Origin: Candidatus Poribacteria bacterium
Lineage (GTDB): Bacteria > Poribacteria > WGA-4E > PCPOR2b
Direction: 5' to 3'
Length of the DNA stretch: 64,000 bases
Assembly: GCA_022822005.1 (NCBI GenBank)
Contig: JAJECO010000062.1
Coordinates: forward strand, 164,057-228,056
The translations under genes and the position numbers were made by a program. The notes beneath the pieces were generated by a model. That model ran no database searches and had not been told where the DNA came from. It saw only the letters and a list, made by a program, of their open reading frames with translations. Below, in pieces: positions 9,260 to 18,920 of this stretch. Each line of letters begins with the position of its first letter. The first letter of the stretch is position 1.

Positions 9260-10687
9260 ATGAACGACCAAACCACTATCCTCGTTGTTGATCCTGACCA
9301 ACGACAGCGCGAAATGATTTGTCTCACACTTGAGCGCGAAGGGTTGCGTGTGCTCGCAACTCGCACAATGTATGAGGCGTTGGACCGCATCGAACGCTTG
9401 GATATTGATGTACTGATTGCTCCGCTTATAGGCGAACGGATGGATGGGCTCAAGCTGCTTGAAGCAGCCTATGATCGGAACCCTGATGTCGGCGTAATCT
9501 TTGCCACAGCCCCAAATGTTTTAGAGACCGATGTTGGCATCAAAGCTACGATTCATATGGGGGCAAGCTACTTTCTCCCTAAACCCCTCAACCTCCCCCA
9601 ACTGATAGCCCTCCTCCACAAAATACTCGAAAATCAGCGACTCACCGTAGAGAATCGACAGCTACAATCTCAGATCGACGAACGGGTGGGGCTCATCCAA
9701 CTAACGGGACACTCACCGAAAATCCAAGAGATTCGAGATCTCATTGCACAGGTCGCCCCAACAAGAGCCACCGTCATGATCCGTGGTGAACGTGGCACCG
9801 GAAAGGAACTGGTCGCCCGCGCTATGCACCACCGAAGTTTAAGGCGAGGTCCTCTGGTTATATTCAACTGTGCAGCCTTGAACGAAGGTCTCGCGGAATC
9901 CGAACTTTTTGGACATGAACGGGGCGCGTTTACCGGTGCGTATCAGACGCGGAAAGGGCGATTTGAAGCGGCTCACGGCGGAACGTTATTCCTTGATGAA
10001 GTGGGACAATTGAGTTTGTCAAATCAGGCAAGGCTCTTGCGGGTGCTTGCCGAGAGGGAGTTTCAGCGTGTCGGTGGGAACGAATTGATAGAGATCGATG
10101 TTCGCGTCATTTGTGCAACGAACCGCAATCTTGAGAAAGCAGTAGAACAGGAGAGGTTTCTACCCGATCTTTACGATCGCTTGAACGTAATTCGGATCTC
10201 CCTACCTCCGCTCCGTGAGCGAAGTGAGGATATCCCACTCCTGGTCAAGGTCTTTACGGAAGAATTTTGCCAAGAAAACCGGATGATGACTAAGCGCATG
10301 ACCTCCCATGCAATGCGAGCGTTAATGAGATATGACTGGCAAGGTAACGTGCGAGAGTTAAGAAACTGTGTGGAGGGTATGGTTATCATGTCGAATCGAC
10401 CAGAACTCGACATCGATGATGTCCCGGAACATATTCTCGAATCTGCCAGAGTTAGTTCTCCTGTTATCCTCTCCGCTCCTACCGTTATAGATACCGACGC
10501 GGTAGACCTACCTTCATCTGGACTGGACGTTGAAGTGGGGATGTCGATGGCAGAAATCGAGAGGGAAGTTATTCGATCAACGCTCCAATATGCTGGCAAC
10601 AATAGAGCCAAAGCGGCACAAATTTTAGGGGTGTCAAAACGAACCATCTTCAGAAAAATCAAGGAACATAGTTTGTGCGACGAATAA
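9260..10687 (+). CDS. NtrC-family sigma-54 activator with degenerate receiver domain
   Basis: A 475-residue protein in three parts. Residues 1-125 form a receiver-like domain. Residues 145-380 form the AAA+ sigma-54 interaction domain, with Walker A GERGTGKE (176-183), GAFTGA (222-227) that touches sigma-54, and Walker B TLFLDE (242-247). Residues 430-475 form a Fis-type helix-turn-helix. In the receiver the usual phospho-acceptor Asp is replaced: aligning on MDG, residue 55 is Pro in LIAPLIGERMDG. Lys108 and the Thr site remain. It is therefore probably not controlled by ordinary Asp phosphorylation. The next gene overlaps its end by 13 nt. Confidence 0.93.
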   Translation: MNDQTTILVVDPDQRQREMICLTLEREGLRVLATRTMYEALDRIERLDIDVLIAPLIGERMDGLKLLEAAYDRNPDVGVIFATAPNVLETDVGIKATIHMGASYFLPKPLNLPQLIALLHKILENQRLTVENRQLQSQIDERVGLIQLTGHSPKIQEIRDLIAQVAPTRATVMIRGERGTGKELVARAMHHRSLRRGPLVIFNCAALNEGLAESELFGHERGAFTGAYQTRKGRFEAAHGGTLFLDEVGQLSLSNQARLLRVLAEREFQRVGGNELIEIDVRVICATNRNLEKAVEQERFLPDLYDRLNVIRISLPPLRERSEDIPLLVKVFTEEFCQENRMMTKRMTSHAMRALMRYDWQGNVRELRNCVEGMVIMSNRPELDIDDVPEHILESARVSSPVILSAPTVIDTDAVDLPSSGLDVEVGMSMAEIEREVIRSTLQYAGNNRAKAAQILGVSKRTIFRKIKEHSLCDE

Positions 10688-11457
10688 TCCATTCAACTTC
10701 TGCTTCAATATGCGTCCAATTTGTTCTGGGGCCCGCCTACCTTTTTGCAGCGAGCAATGATCTTAACAGCAACAGTGGTAGTCCGGGCATCTTTGGTGCA
10801 ATTATCGGCGTTGTGGTGCCGACACTGCTTATCATTGCCATCGGGGGCGCTATCTATATCTGGTTTCGCCGAAACAGACCTTTCTCGACCAGATCATTCC
10901 CGCGCCGGCGTTCCCATAAGAATTGGGACATGTCACCATCAACACATACATCTCCACCGCTATCTTCCATGTCCTCTCATGGCGCTAGTGGCTTTGACAG
11001 CCCCGACCCGTTGACAGAACAGGATAGGCAGTTAGAACACGATGCATCTACCCTTGAGTCTATTGCACTCACGCGCCTAGCGGAGGTAAAATCCCTGCGT
11101 GAATCGAACCGAATCCAAGAACACTACGAAGCAATTTCGATCATCATCAAACAATACGTAGGAGAAAAATACCAAATCAAGAGTCTGGAGGCTACCACAG
11201 GACAAATCCTATCTGCGCTCCCCAACGGCTTGACCGATAGCGTTACAGATCATGTTGGCGAAATTCTCCTATCGTGCGATATGGTTCAATTCTCTCGACA
11301 TCGACCCTCCCGTTCAGAACAGGATCGCATCTATCAGACAGCGCGGGAGTTCCTTGAAAGTCAAATTGTTGTGGCACCTGTTGAAACAGACGAGTTTGAA
11401 GAGGAGGAAGTGGAGGAAGATAGCGAGATTTATCAACATTATAGGGGGAGGTTTTAA
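10675..11457 (+). CDS. Membrane protein with DUF4381-like cytoplasmic domain
   Basis: A 260-residue protein starting at a GTG inside the end of the regulator gene. Residues 10-27 look like a signal or first membrane segment, and residues 38-63 form a clear membrane helix followed by Arg-rich sequence (RRNRP, RRRSHK). The cytosolic half contains HYEAISIIIKQYVGEKY and LEATTGQIL, which resembles the DUF4381/BatD tail found beside MoxR ATPases. The C-terminus is strongly acidic. moxR begins 12 nt later, so the pair probably works together in membrane-linked chaperone or metal-insertion tasks. Confidence 0.7.
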   Translation: MRRIIHSTSASICVQFVLGPAYLFAASNDLNSNSGSPGIFGAIIGVVVPTLLIIAIGGAIYIWFRRNRPFSTRSFPRRRSHKNWDMSPSTHTSPPLSSMSSHGASGFDSPDPLTEQDRQLEHDASTLESIALTRLAEVKSLRESNRIQEHYEAISIIIKQYVGEKYQIKSLEATTGQILSALPNGLTDSVTDHVGEILLSCDMVQFSRHRPSRSEQDRIYQTAREFLESQIVVAPVETDEFEEEEVEEDSEIYQHYRGRF

Positions 11458-11469
11458 GGCTGAGCCTCG

Positions 11470-12501
11470 GTGTTTGCCCTAATCGAGGAGCCACGATGGA
11501 ATCGGGACATGAAAGAATCTGATTTAACGGCATTGAACGAAAAGATCCAAGAGGCGAGTACCTTCGTTGAAGAGATTTTTGAAGAGATTCGGAAGGTTAT
11601 CATCGGACAGAAGTATATGATTGAGCGGATGATTATCGGCTTGCTCTGCAACGGTCATATCTTGTTGGAGGGCGTTCCGGGCCTCGCGAAGACAACCGCT
11701 GTCCAGGCACTATCCAGCACAATTGCCGTCTCTTTCAAACGCCTCCAATTTACGCCGGACCTTCTACCCGCTGACTTAATTGGCACTCAAATTTATAACC
11801 AACGTTCCGGCGACTTCTATGTCAAAAAGGGACCCATTTTCGCGAACCTCGTTCTCGCTGATGAGATTAATCGGGCACCTGCCAAAGTTCAAAGCGCACT
11901 CCTCGAAGCGATGCAGGAACGTCAGGTCACAATCGGCGATGAAACCTACCCCCTCGACCCACCATTCCTCGTCTTAGCGACGCAGAACCCAATCGAGCAA
12001 GAGGGAACCTATCCGCTACCAGAAGCGCAGGTAGACCGATTCATGCTCAAGTTGCAGGTGACCTATCCCTCGCGGACAGAGGAACTTTCCATTTTACGGC
12101 AACTTACAGGCGAAGAGCCTCAACCGATTCAACAGGTTATATCCCCTGAAGAAATTATCCAACTCCGTACAACAATCCGTGAAATTTACATGGACGAGAA
12201 GATCGAAAACTATATTGTCGATCTCGTCTGTGCCACGCGCGAGCCAGCGAAGTATCAGTTAGACGAACTCACAGACCTCATCGAATACGGTGCATCGCCG
12301 CGGGCAACGCTTTTCCTTGCCATGGCTGCGAAAGCCCATGCCTTCCTCCGGCATCGTGGGTATGTTACGCCAGAAGATGTCTACGCGGTGGGCATGGATG
12401 TCCTGAGACACCGCGTTATCGTCAGCTACGAAGCGGAGGCGGAAGAGATCTCTTCCGAACAGATTATCAAACAGGTTTTTGAAGGGGTAGAAGTGCCTTA
12501 G
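11470..12501 (+). CDS. moxR: MoxR family AAA+ ATPase
   Basis: A cytoplasmic ATPase of up to 343 residues. Walker A is GVPGLAKT (68-75), Walker B LADEINR, and sensor 1 ATQNPIEQEGTYPLPEAQ with the MoxR-specific ending. The GTG at 11470 gives the longest form; an ATG at 11509 gives 330 residues, and neither has a strong ribosome site. MoxR proteins help assemble cofactor-containing or VWA-domain proteins. No VWA/DUF58 gene follows, since a repeat element and an oppositely oriented gene intervene, so the usual partner set looks cut short. Confidence 0.93.
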   Translation: MFALIEEPRWNRDMKESDLTALNEKIQEASTFVEEIFEEIRKVIIGQKYMIERMIIGLLCNGHILLEGVPGLAKTTAVQALSSTIAVSFKRLQFTPDLLPADLIGTQIYNQRSGDFYVKKGPIFANLVLADEINRAPAKVQSALLEAMQERQVTIGDETYPLDPPFLVLATQNPIEQEGTYPLPEAQVDRFMLKLQVTYPSRTEELSILRQLTGEEPQPIQQVISPEEIIQLRTTIREIYMDEKIENYIVDLVCATREPAKYQLDELTDLIEYGASPRATLFLAMAAKAHAFLRHRGYVTPEDVYAVGMDVLRHRVIVSYEAEAEEISSEQIIKQVFEGVEVP

Positions 12502-12520
12502 CGGTAAGAGAATTAATATG

Positions 12521-12693
12521 TTAACCTAAGTTGCTATTTATGAAAAATGTTGTAAAACGGGAGAAGGGAACTGAATAAAACCCATTACCCGCTCGCAGTG
12601 GATTGACAAATCCACTGCACACGTACAAAGATGGCTTGGATAGGCATATCCAAGCCGAGCGAGTTGGACGACCAACAACTTGCGTTATGTTAA
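12521..12693. mobile_element. MITE-like element, family B, copy 1
   Basis: A 173-bp element bounded by inverted TTAACCTAAGTTGCT and CAACTTGCGTTATGTTAA. Inside lie two perfect 10-bp hairpins: GCAGTGGATT with loop GACA (12595-12618) and GGCTTGGATA with loop GGCA (12633-12656). A larger copy is at 49302-49510 and a core-only copy near 38718. There is no coding capacity. It fills most of the gap after moxR. Confidence 0.7.
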
Positions 12694-12777
12694 GGCGGGG
12701 TCCCTGATGAAAAGGAGAATCATAGATACTACTAATTTGTCGTCAAGGTTAGTAAGTCAATAGCTGCAAGCAAAAAC

Positions 12778-13566
12778 TTAATTTCGGTTCTCCTCATCCA
12801 AAAGTTCCTCTAACTCCTCTAGGAAATCTACCGGATCGCTCTCATCTTCATCGCTTTCTTCCGGTCCTTCCAGTCCTTCTTCCACCGACTCCAGATCTGA
12901 CCGAAACTCAATCAGGTTACTTAAGTAACGTTCGCGGGTGACGTTTTCTGCGTCCCCATAATTCTCGCGTAGGCATTCTCCACAGAATTTCCCGATGCGC
13001 TGAATACCTAAATTGACCTGATCCAATGCACCTTGACGGTCATCTTCCATCAGACACAGTTCAGCGTTCGCCATGCTGTTCATCATCAGCATATAACCTT
13101 TATACTGGTAACTTTCCCACGCAACCTCAGAAGGAGCATAGTTCTTTGCCATATTCGTAGAGGCAAGATTCGTATCAGTATCTCGTTTGACATCCGCCCA
13201 CCGCTTGATCCCCGCGAACAGCAGATAACGGGTATACCTATCGTACGATTCTCGGAACAAAACACGCCAATCCTCCGGTGTCAAACCGAACCCCTCGTCT
13301 GTACCGTGCTGCTGTTTATAATCCTCAAGTTGTTCGCGGAAGTACTCATAATAGGACTCCCGGCCATGAGGTCTTTTGCCATCAGGGCGCCCGGACGTAT
13401 AGATACGTGAAATCGTGAACGCATTTGATTGTACAACAACGACCTCTTTGCCTTCCTCCAACTTCAAGACTTTTATCGGATGAGCAACATCAAACGCTAA
13501 ACTATCCAGAATTCCATCAAGTGCACGAACGAGGCGGGTGTTCCTTTCAATCTGATTCGTTGCCAT
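12778..13566 (-). CDS. Conserved hypothetical protein, acidic C-terminus
   Basis: A soluble protein of 262 residues from the ATG at 13566, which has GGGAG at the right distance; the open frame extends further upstream without a ribosome site. I do not recognise a named family. It is largely helical with many aromatic residues, has a C-G-E-C-L pair in the second half (possible metal ligands) and ends in a run rich in Asp and Glu. No membrane segment or signal peptide is seen. It stands between a MITE and carB and shows no functional link to either. Confidence 0.6.
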   Translation of the reverse strand: MATNQIERNTRLVRALDGILDSLAFDVAHPIKVLKLEEGKEVVVVQSNAFTISRIYTSGRPDGKRPHGRESYYEYFREQLEDYKQQHGTDEGFGLTPEDWRVLFRESYDRYTRYLLFAGIKRWADVKRDTDTNLASTNMAKNYAPSEVAWESYQYKGYMLMMNSMANAELCLMEDDRQGALDQVNLGIQRIGKFCGECLRENYGDAENVTRERYLSNLIEFRSDLESVEEGLEGPEESDEDESDPVDFLEELEELLDEENRN

Positions 13567-13878
13567 TTTTATCTCCCTTCCATAAACATCTAATATGCCA
13601 TGTAGTATTGCTATATCCACAGATGTGCTGTAAAATTTCCCAAGAATTATCTCCTCAGGACTTATGCGAATTCGGCACGCGGCGCGATATTGTTTTATGT
13701 TTAATCCCCTAAATCCCGCCTGTCCCGATAGACCCCCGATACATCGGGACAGGCGAGATATACCACTTGTCAGGGGGACTTTGATACGCAACCCCCTAAA
13801 TCCCCCTTGTCAGGGGGACTTATGAACCAACCGCGTAAGTTCTATCCTTCTATTTCTTTACGCTTCACGTTTTATATT
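13567..13878. repeat. Intergenic repeat region with CCCCC/GGGGG palindromes
   Basis: No gene is seen in this 312-bp gap. At 13792-13821 lies CCCCCTAAATCCCCCTTGTC followed by AGGGGGACTT, a palindromic unit recurring at 21293-21324 and, interrupted, at 50917-50972. A partial copy lies at 13765-13781. A degenerate family C end (AGGACTTATGCG) occurs at 13657-13668. The inverted Cs and Gs could form hairpins after both flanking genes but lack a T-tract. Confidence 0.6.
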
Positions 13879-16800
13879 TCAATAATAATCTTGCAACGGG
13901 GTCACAGTCATCTCGCCACGACGGAGCGCCTCAATGCTATTGATTGCCGCTGACGCACCTGCTATTGTAGAAAATAGGGTAATTCCATAATCAATTGCCA
14001 TCTGCCGAATTAATTCCTCGTTCGGACGATGTGCATACCCGGTCGGTGTATTGATAATAAGATCGACGGCGTGGTTCTTGACGTAATCGTGGATGGTCGG
14101 GCGCCCTTTGCCGATACTATGGACCAGCGTTACCTCCATGCCGTTCCGACGAAGCACCTTCGCTGTGCCGTGCGTCGCAATCAGTTGAAAGCCCAAATCA
14201 ACCAACTTTTTAGCGATAAAGATAATTGCACGTTTATCTTTGTTTTTCACGCTGATGAACGCATGACCACCGAGAGGTAATCCATAGCCGACCGCCTGCT
14301 GTGCTTTGGCAAAAGCGATGCTCAAGTCTGCATCGATCCCCATCACCTCGCCTGTCGATTTCATCTCAGGTCCAAGCTGAGAATTTGCTCCCGGAAAGCG
14401 ATTGAACGGAAAGACCGGCGCTTTCACCGAGAAATAGTCTGTCTCAATCTCTGTGGTAAATCCAAGTTCTGCAAGGGTCTTCCCGGTCATGATGCGGGCG
14501 GCGAGTTTTGCCAACGGCACCCCGATGGTCTTGCTCACAAACGGCACGGTGCGTGATGCCCGTGGGTTGACTTCCAACACATAAATCTCATCGTTTTTTA
14601 TCGCATACTGTATATTCATCAGCCCACGCACGTTGAGTGCCTTTGCAAGTGCGTTAGTATACTGCTTGAGGGTATCAATCTGGTCTTCAACAAGTGTGTA
14701 AGGCGGCAACACGCAGTCGCTGTCCCCGGAGTGGATTCCCGCCTCTTCAATATGTTCCATGATGCCGCCAACGACGGTGAGAGTCCCATCAGAAATCGCA
14801 TCAACGTCAACTTCGATTGCATCCTCCAGATACTTGTCAATTAGCACAGGATGTTCGGGAGAAGCTGCTACAGCCGTATCCATATAGGCTTCCAGCGCGT
14901 CTTGGTCATAGACAATCTGCATCGCCCGTCCGCCCAAAACGTAAGAAGGACGTACCATAACCGGGTATCCGAGTGCTGCGGCGATCGGTACGGCTTCTTT
15001 CACTGAGGTTGCTGTACCATTTGGAGGCTGCATCAAGCCGAGTCCATCGAGCAACTCTGTGAACTGCTTCCGATCTTCAGATCGTGCAATATCCTCTGGG
15101 CTCGTTCCGATAATTGGAACGCCTGCCTTCTGAAGTCCGAGCGCGAGATTCAAAGGCGTCTGTCCACCAAGCTGCACGATAACCCCGTCCGGTTTTTCCC
15201 GATCGACAATATTCAATACATTTTCGTGCGTGAGTGGTTCAAAGTAGAGTCGATCCGAGGTGTCGTAATCGGTGCTCACAGTTTCGGGATTGCTATTGAC
15301 CATAATGGTCTCATAGTTATCCTCTTTAAGTGCGAGTGCCGCATGAACACAACAGTAATCAAATTCAATTCCTTGACCGATCCGATTCGGACCGCTGCCC
15401 AAAATTAGAATTTTCTTCTTCTGGCTGGGCCTGACTTCATCCTCCATGCCGTAGGTCGAGTAGTAGTAAGGTGTTTCCGCCTCAAATTCCGCAGCACATG
15501 TGTCTACCGTCTTGAAGGTGGCTTCGATTCCGTGTTCTTTCCGTAGCGTCCGGATACCTGTTTCAGACGCATTCCAAAGCTCGCCTATCTGGCGATCTGA
15601 GAAACCGTACTGCTTCGCTTTGCGGAGCAGGAAGACGGACGAATCAGACAGCTGGGGATTATCCAGAGTATCCAGTTTACTTTCGCATCCAACCTTACGA
15701 ATTTCGTCCTCAAAATCGATGATTTCCTTCATATTATACAGGAAAAACGGATCAATGTGTGTATATCCGTGAATCTGATCAAGGCTCATTCCGCTTTGGA
15801 AAGCCTGTTTTATGTAGAGGATACGCTCCATATTGGGGATGGTCAACTTCTGTGGAAGCTCTGAGACCGGCAACTGGTCGATGGGGCGGCTATCGAGTCC
15901 TGCCCACCCATTTTCTAACGATCTCAACCCTTTCTGCAAGGATTCCTTGAATGTCCGTCCGATTGCCATCGCCTCACCCACGGACTTCATCATGGTAGTC
16001 AGCGTCTCATCGGTACCGGCGAACTTCTCAAATGCCCAACGCGGAATCTTTGTGACAACGTAATCAATCGTCGGTTCAAATGATGCGGGGGTTTTGCGTG
16101 TAATATCGTTGGGGAGTTCATCAAGCGTGTATCCAACAGCCAGTTTTGCAGCGATTTTTGCTATTGGAAACCCGGTGGCTTTGGAGGCGAGCGCAGAACT
16201 CCGAGAGACCCGCGGGTTCATTTCGATCACAACCTGTTTTCCGGTATCAGGATCAACGGCAAACTGAATATTCGAGCCGCCGGTATCCACACCAATTTCA
16301 CGAATGATCTTAATTGCCGCATCCCGCATCTGCTGATATTCTTTGTCCGTCAAGGTCTGTGCAGGCGCAACTGTAATACTGTCACCGGTGTGAACCCCCA
16401 TCGGATCAAAATTTTCGATGGAGCAGATAATCACCACGTTATCCGTCCCGTCCCGCATGACCTCAAGTTCGAATTCTTTCCAGCCGATTACCGATTCTTC
16501 GATTAACACTTCGTTGACCGGACTCAATCCCAATCCATACTCAACTATGTCCCGAAATTCTTCGATATTGTAAGCAATACCCCCACCGGTGCCGCCGAGC
16601 GTAAACGCGGGTCGAATAATCGCGGGGTAACCAATCTCATCAATTATGGCAGTTGCATCGTCAAACGAATGAGCGATACCGCTTTTTGGCACAGACAAGC
16701 CAATACTTACCATCGCCTTTTTGAATAGATCTCGATCCTCCGCTTTCTTGATGGCAGGAAGTTTCGCGCCAATCAACTCAACGTCATATTTATCCAAGGC

Positions 16801-17118
16801 ACCCGATTCGGCAAGTTCAACAGAGACATTCAATCCTGTCTGGCCACCTAAGGTTGGGAGCAAGGCTTGGGGGCGTTCTTGCGCGATAATTTTTTCGGCG
16901 ATATCCGCTCCAATCGGTTCGACATAGGTTCGGTCTGCCAGCTCCGTGTCTGTCATAATCGTCGCCGGATTACTGTTGACAAGAACAACCTCATATCCCT
17001 CCTCCTTCAAGGATTTACACGCTTGGGTGCCCGAATAGTCAAACTCACAGGCTTGACCGATAATAATCGGACCGGACCCGATAATTAGGATCTTTTTGAT
17101 GTCAGTTCGCTTTGGCAT
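13879..17118 (-). CDS. carB: Carbamoyl-phosphate synthase large subunit
   Basis: A 1079-residue enzyme that makes carbamoyl phosphate from bicarbonate, ammonia and two ATP for pyrimidines and arginine. It shows the two homologous ATP-grasp halves: the first starts [20 protein letters not shown], the second [20 protein letters not shown] near residue 570. A C-terminal MGS-like allosteric domain ends at residue 1079. The ATG at 17118 matches the family start [11 protein letters not shown]; a second in-frame ATG lies 15 nt upstream. carA lies 138 nt upstream on the same strand, the gap carrying degenerate repeat sequence. Confidence 0.97.
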   Translation of the reverse strand: MPKRTDIKKILIIGSGPIIIGQACEFDYSGTQACKSLKEEGYEVVLVNSNPATIMTDTELADRTYVEPIGADIAEKIIAQERPQALLPTLGGQTGLNVSVELAESGALDKYDVELIGAKLPAIKKAEDRDLFKKAMVSIGLSVPKSGIAHSFDDATAIIDEIGYPAIIRPAFTLGGTGGGIAYNIEEFRDIVEYGLGLSPVNEVLIEESVIGWKEFELEVMRDGTDNVVIICSIENFDPMGVHTGDSITVAPAQTLTDKEYQQMRDAAIKIIREIGVDTGGSNIQFAVDPDTGKQVVIEMNPRVSRSSALASKATGFPIAKIAAKLAVGYTLDELPNDITRKTPASFEPTIDYVVTKIPRWAFEKFAGTDETLTTMMKSVGEAMAIGRTFKESLQKGLRSLENGWAGLDSRPIDQLPVSELPQKLTIPNMERILYIKQAFQSGMSLDQIHGYTHIDPFFLYNMKEIIDFEDEIRKVGCESKLDTLDNPQLSDSSVFLLRKAKQYGFSDRQIGELWNASETGIRTLRKEHGIEATFKTVDTCAAEFEAETPYYYSTYGMEDEVRPSQKKKILILGSGPNRIGQGIEFDYCCVHAALALKEDNYETIMVNSNPETVSTDYDTSDRLYFEPLTHENVLNIVDREKPDGVIVQLGGQTPLNLALGLQKAGVPIIGTSPEDIARSEDRKQFTELLDGLGLMQPPNGTATSVKEAVPIAAALGYPVMVRPSYVLGGRAMQIVYDQDALEAYMDTAVAASPEHPVLIDKYLEDAIEVDVDAISDGTLTVVGGIMEHIEEAGIHSGDSDCVLPPYTLVEDQIDTLKQYTNALAKALNVRGLMNIQYAIKNDEIYVLEVNPRASRTVPFVSKTIGVPLAKLAARIMTGKTLAELGFTTEIETDYFSVKAPVFPFNRFPGANSQLGPEMKSTGEVMGIDADLSIAFAKAQQAVGYGLPLGGHAFISVKNKDKRAIIFIAKKLVDLGFQLIATHGTAKVLRRNGMEVTLVHSIGKGRPTIHDYVKNHAVDLIINTPTGYAHRPNEELIRQMAIDYGITLFSTIAGASAAINSIEALRRGEMTVTPLQDYY

Positions 17119-17256
17119 GGTGACTAACCTCATCCTATTGTTATCAGAACAGAATTTAACGCAAAGGCGCGAAGGTGCAAGGATTTCTTTCTTCTTTTCC
17201 TCTTAACTTATTGCGGCATTGCGTTGTTTTCTTTCTCACGTTTTACGTTTCACGCA

Positions 17257-18447
17257 TCATGTCTTACGCATCAGATCTGTAAACCTCTTAAAAAGATAGC
17301 TTGCGTCGTGGGGACCGGGAGACGCCTCCGGATGGTACTGCACAGAGAACATTGGGTATTCTGTGTGTTCCATCCCTTCAAGGGTTTGATCATTCAAATT
17401 AATATGCGTTACCTTTACATTGTTTGGCAGTGAATCCATGTCCACGCAGAAACCGTGATTTTGTGAAGTGATTTCGACTTGATCTGTGTCAAATCGTTTG
17501 ACAGGCTGATTCGCGCCGCGATGTCCGAATTTGAGTTTGAAGGTCTTTCCACCAAGCGCAAGCCCCAACAGTTGATGCCCTAAACAGATGCCAAAAGTCG
17601 GCTTCACGCCTATCAGCTGCCGAACCGTCTTTATCCCGTATTCAATCGGTTCCGGATCGCCGGGACCGTTGGATAAGAAGATACCATCCGGATTCGCAGC
17701 GAGAATATCTTTTGCAGAGGTGTGTGCTGGAACTACCTGCACTTGACAACCGTGTTGAGTGAGTTGGCGCAAGATATTATATTTGACCCCGAAATCTACC
17801 GCAATCACCCGGAATTGCGGAGTTGATTGTGCCTCGATTCCTGTTGTGTCAAAGTCAATTGTGAGTTGGGAATTTTTATCATCGGTAGTGGAGGTCAAGT
17901 CAGAAAGGGTGTTTGATTCGGGGGCGCGCGTTTCCCATGCGTACGGATTGGGGCATGTTACATACTGAACCATATCCACGCCAACGAGTCCGTGCCATGC
18001 CTGCGCTTTGGCAACTAAGCTTTGGGGGTCAAGGTCTTCGGTCGAGAGAATGCCGTCCATGACGCCATGCACCCTGAGCCGTTTGGTCAATGCGCGGGTG
18101 TCAATACCGTGGATACCGATAATCCCATTTTCTTCGAGATAGCTACCGAGATTGGACTGTGAACGCCAGTTGCTCTCGTACGCGCTGTATTCACGCACAA
18201 CAAACCCTTCGGCTTGCGGTCGAATTGATTCGACATCAATATCGTTGCAGCCGTAGTTTCCAATCAACGGGTAGGTCATCGTGACGATTTGCCCCTTGTA
18301 GGATGGATCGGTGAGGATCTCTTGGTATCCGGTCATGCTGGTGTTAAAGACCACCTCACCGGAAGTTTCGCCGGTCGCGCCGAAATGTTCTCCTTCAAAG
18401 GTTGTTCCATCTGCTAATGCGAGAATTGCTTTCATTGGATCAGCCAT
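17257..18447 (-). CDS. carA: Carbamoyl-phosphate synthase small (glutaminase) subunit
   Basis: A 396-residue amidotransferase subunit feeding ammonia to CarB. The N-terminal domain opens with [16 protein letters not shown]. The class I glutaminase domain has the nucleophile Cys in [16 protein letters not shown] and the His-Glu pair in [10 protein letters not shown]. The ATG at 18447 (MADPMKAIL) was chosen; the ATG 12 nt further in is equally possible. A linker rich in Ser and Thr around residues 190-215 is longer than usual. It lies 138 nt upstream of carB. No PyrR site was found before it. Confidence 0.96.
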   Translation of the reverse strand: MADPMKAILALADGTTFEGEHFGATGETSGEVVFNTSMTGYQEILTDPSYKGQIVTMTYPLIGNYGCNDIDVESIRPQAEGFVVREYSAYESNWRSQSNLGSYLEENGIIGIHGIDTRALTKRLRVHGVMDGILSTEDLDPQSLVAKAQAWHGLVGVDMVQYVTCPNPYAWETRAPESNTLSDLTSTTDDKNSQLTIDFDTTGIEAQSTPQFRVIAVDFGVKYNILRQLTQHGCQVQVVPAHTSAKDILAANPDGIFLSNGPGDPEPIEYGIKTVRQLIGVKPTFGICLGHQLLGLALGGKTFKLKFGHRGANQPVKRFDTDQVEITSQNHGFCVDMDSLPNNVKVTHINLNDQTLEGMEHTEYPMFSVQYHPEASPGPHDASYLFKRFTDLMRKT

Positions 18448-18498
18448 CCTTATTCTCAAATCGTAATTCGTTTGCAAATTCACAGGATATACAGGTTT

Positions 18499-18765
18499 CT
18501 ACAAATCTTCTCTGAAGCTTCGGAACCGGGGCGTGCGAATCCGTACCTGCTTGTCCCCCCGACGAACAAGAAAAAGCGTCATCTTTCCGTCATGGATTGA
18601 TGAAGAGGAAGCAGCTAACTGTTCTCGTTTGCGCTTTGCTTCTGTAAAGTCTTCGGCTACACCGACGATCTGGGTGTCGTTCAAAATGATAACTACCTTG
18701 CCTTCATACCGTTTTGGATGCTTATAGATCTCTTGGAGCCATTGCTGTGCTTGCCGTTTTTTCAT
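18499..18765 (-). CDS. Small conserved protein, DUF5678-like
   Basis: An 88-residue basic protein from the ATG at 18765. Its core Y-E-G-K-V-V-I-I-L-N-D-T-Q-I-V-G-V-A-E-D-F-x-E-A resembles the small DUF5678 fold. The C-terminus is Arg-rich. No function is known. It ends 51 nt before carA on the same strand and could share its message. Family placement is tentative. Confidence 0.5.
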   Translation of the reverse strand: MKKRQAQQWLQEIYKHPKRYEGKVVIILNDTQIVGVAEDFTEAKRKREQLAASSSSIHDGKMTLFLVRRGDKQVRIRTPRFRSFREDL

Positions 18766-18920
18766 GTGTTTCGTCACCCCTTCAGGGAATAAACGGTGTT
18801 GCTGTCTATCGTAGGGCAGGCACAAGACCTGCCCCTACATTCGGCGGATTCCTTGTAGGGGCAACCCTCGTGGTTGCCCTAACAAAACACGGTTTCTCTA
18901 ATGGATAGCAGCAAAGGCCA

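Noticed and set aside
12778..13791. A longer start (about 75 extra residues) for the unknown protein ending at 12778
   Set aside because: The extra part is low in coding character, runs into repeat sequence, and the ATG at 13566 has a good ribosome site.
13657..13821. CRISPR-like array from repeated C/G palindromes
   Set aside because: Units are not regularly spaced, spacers are not of equal length, and the same units are scattered elsewhere; no cas gene is present.
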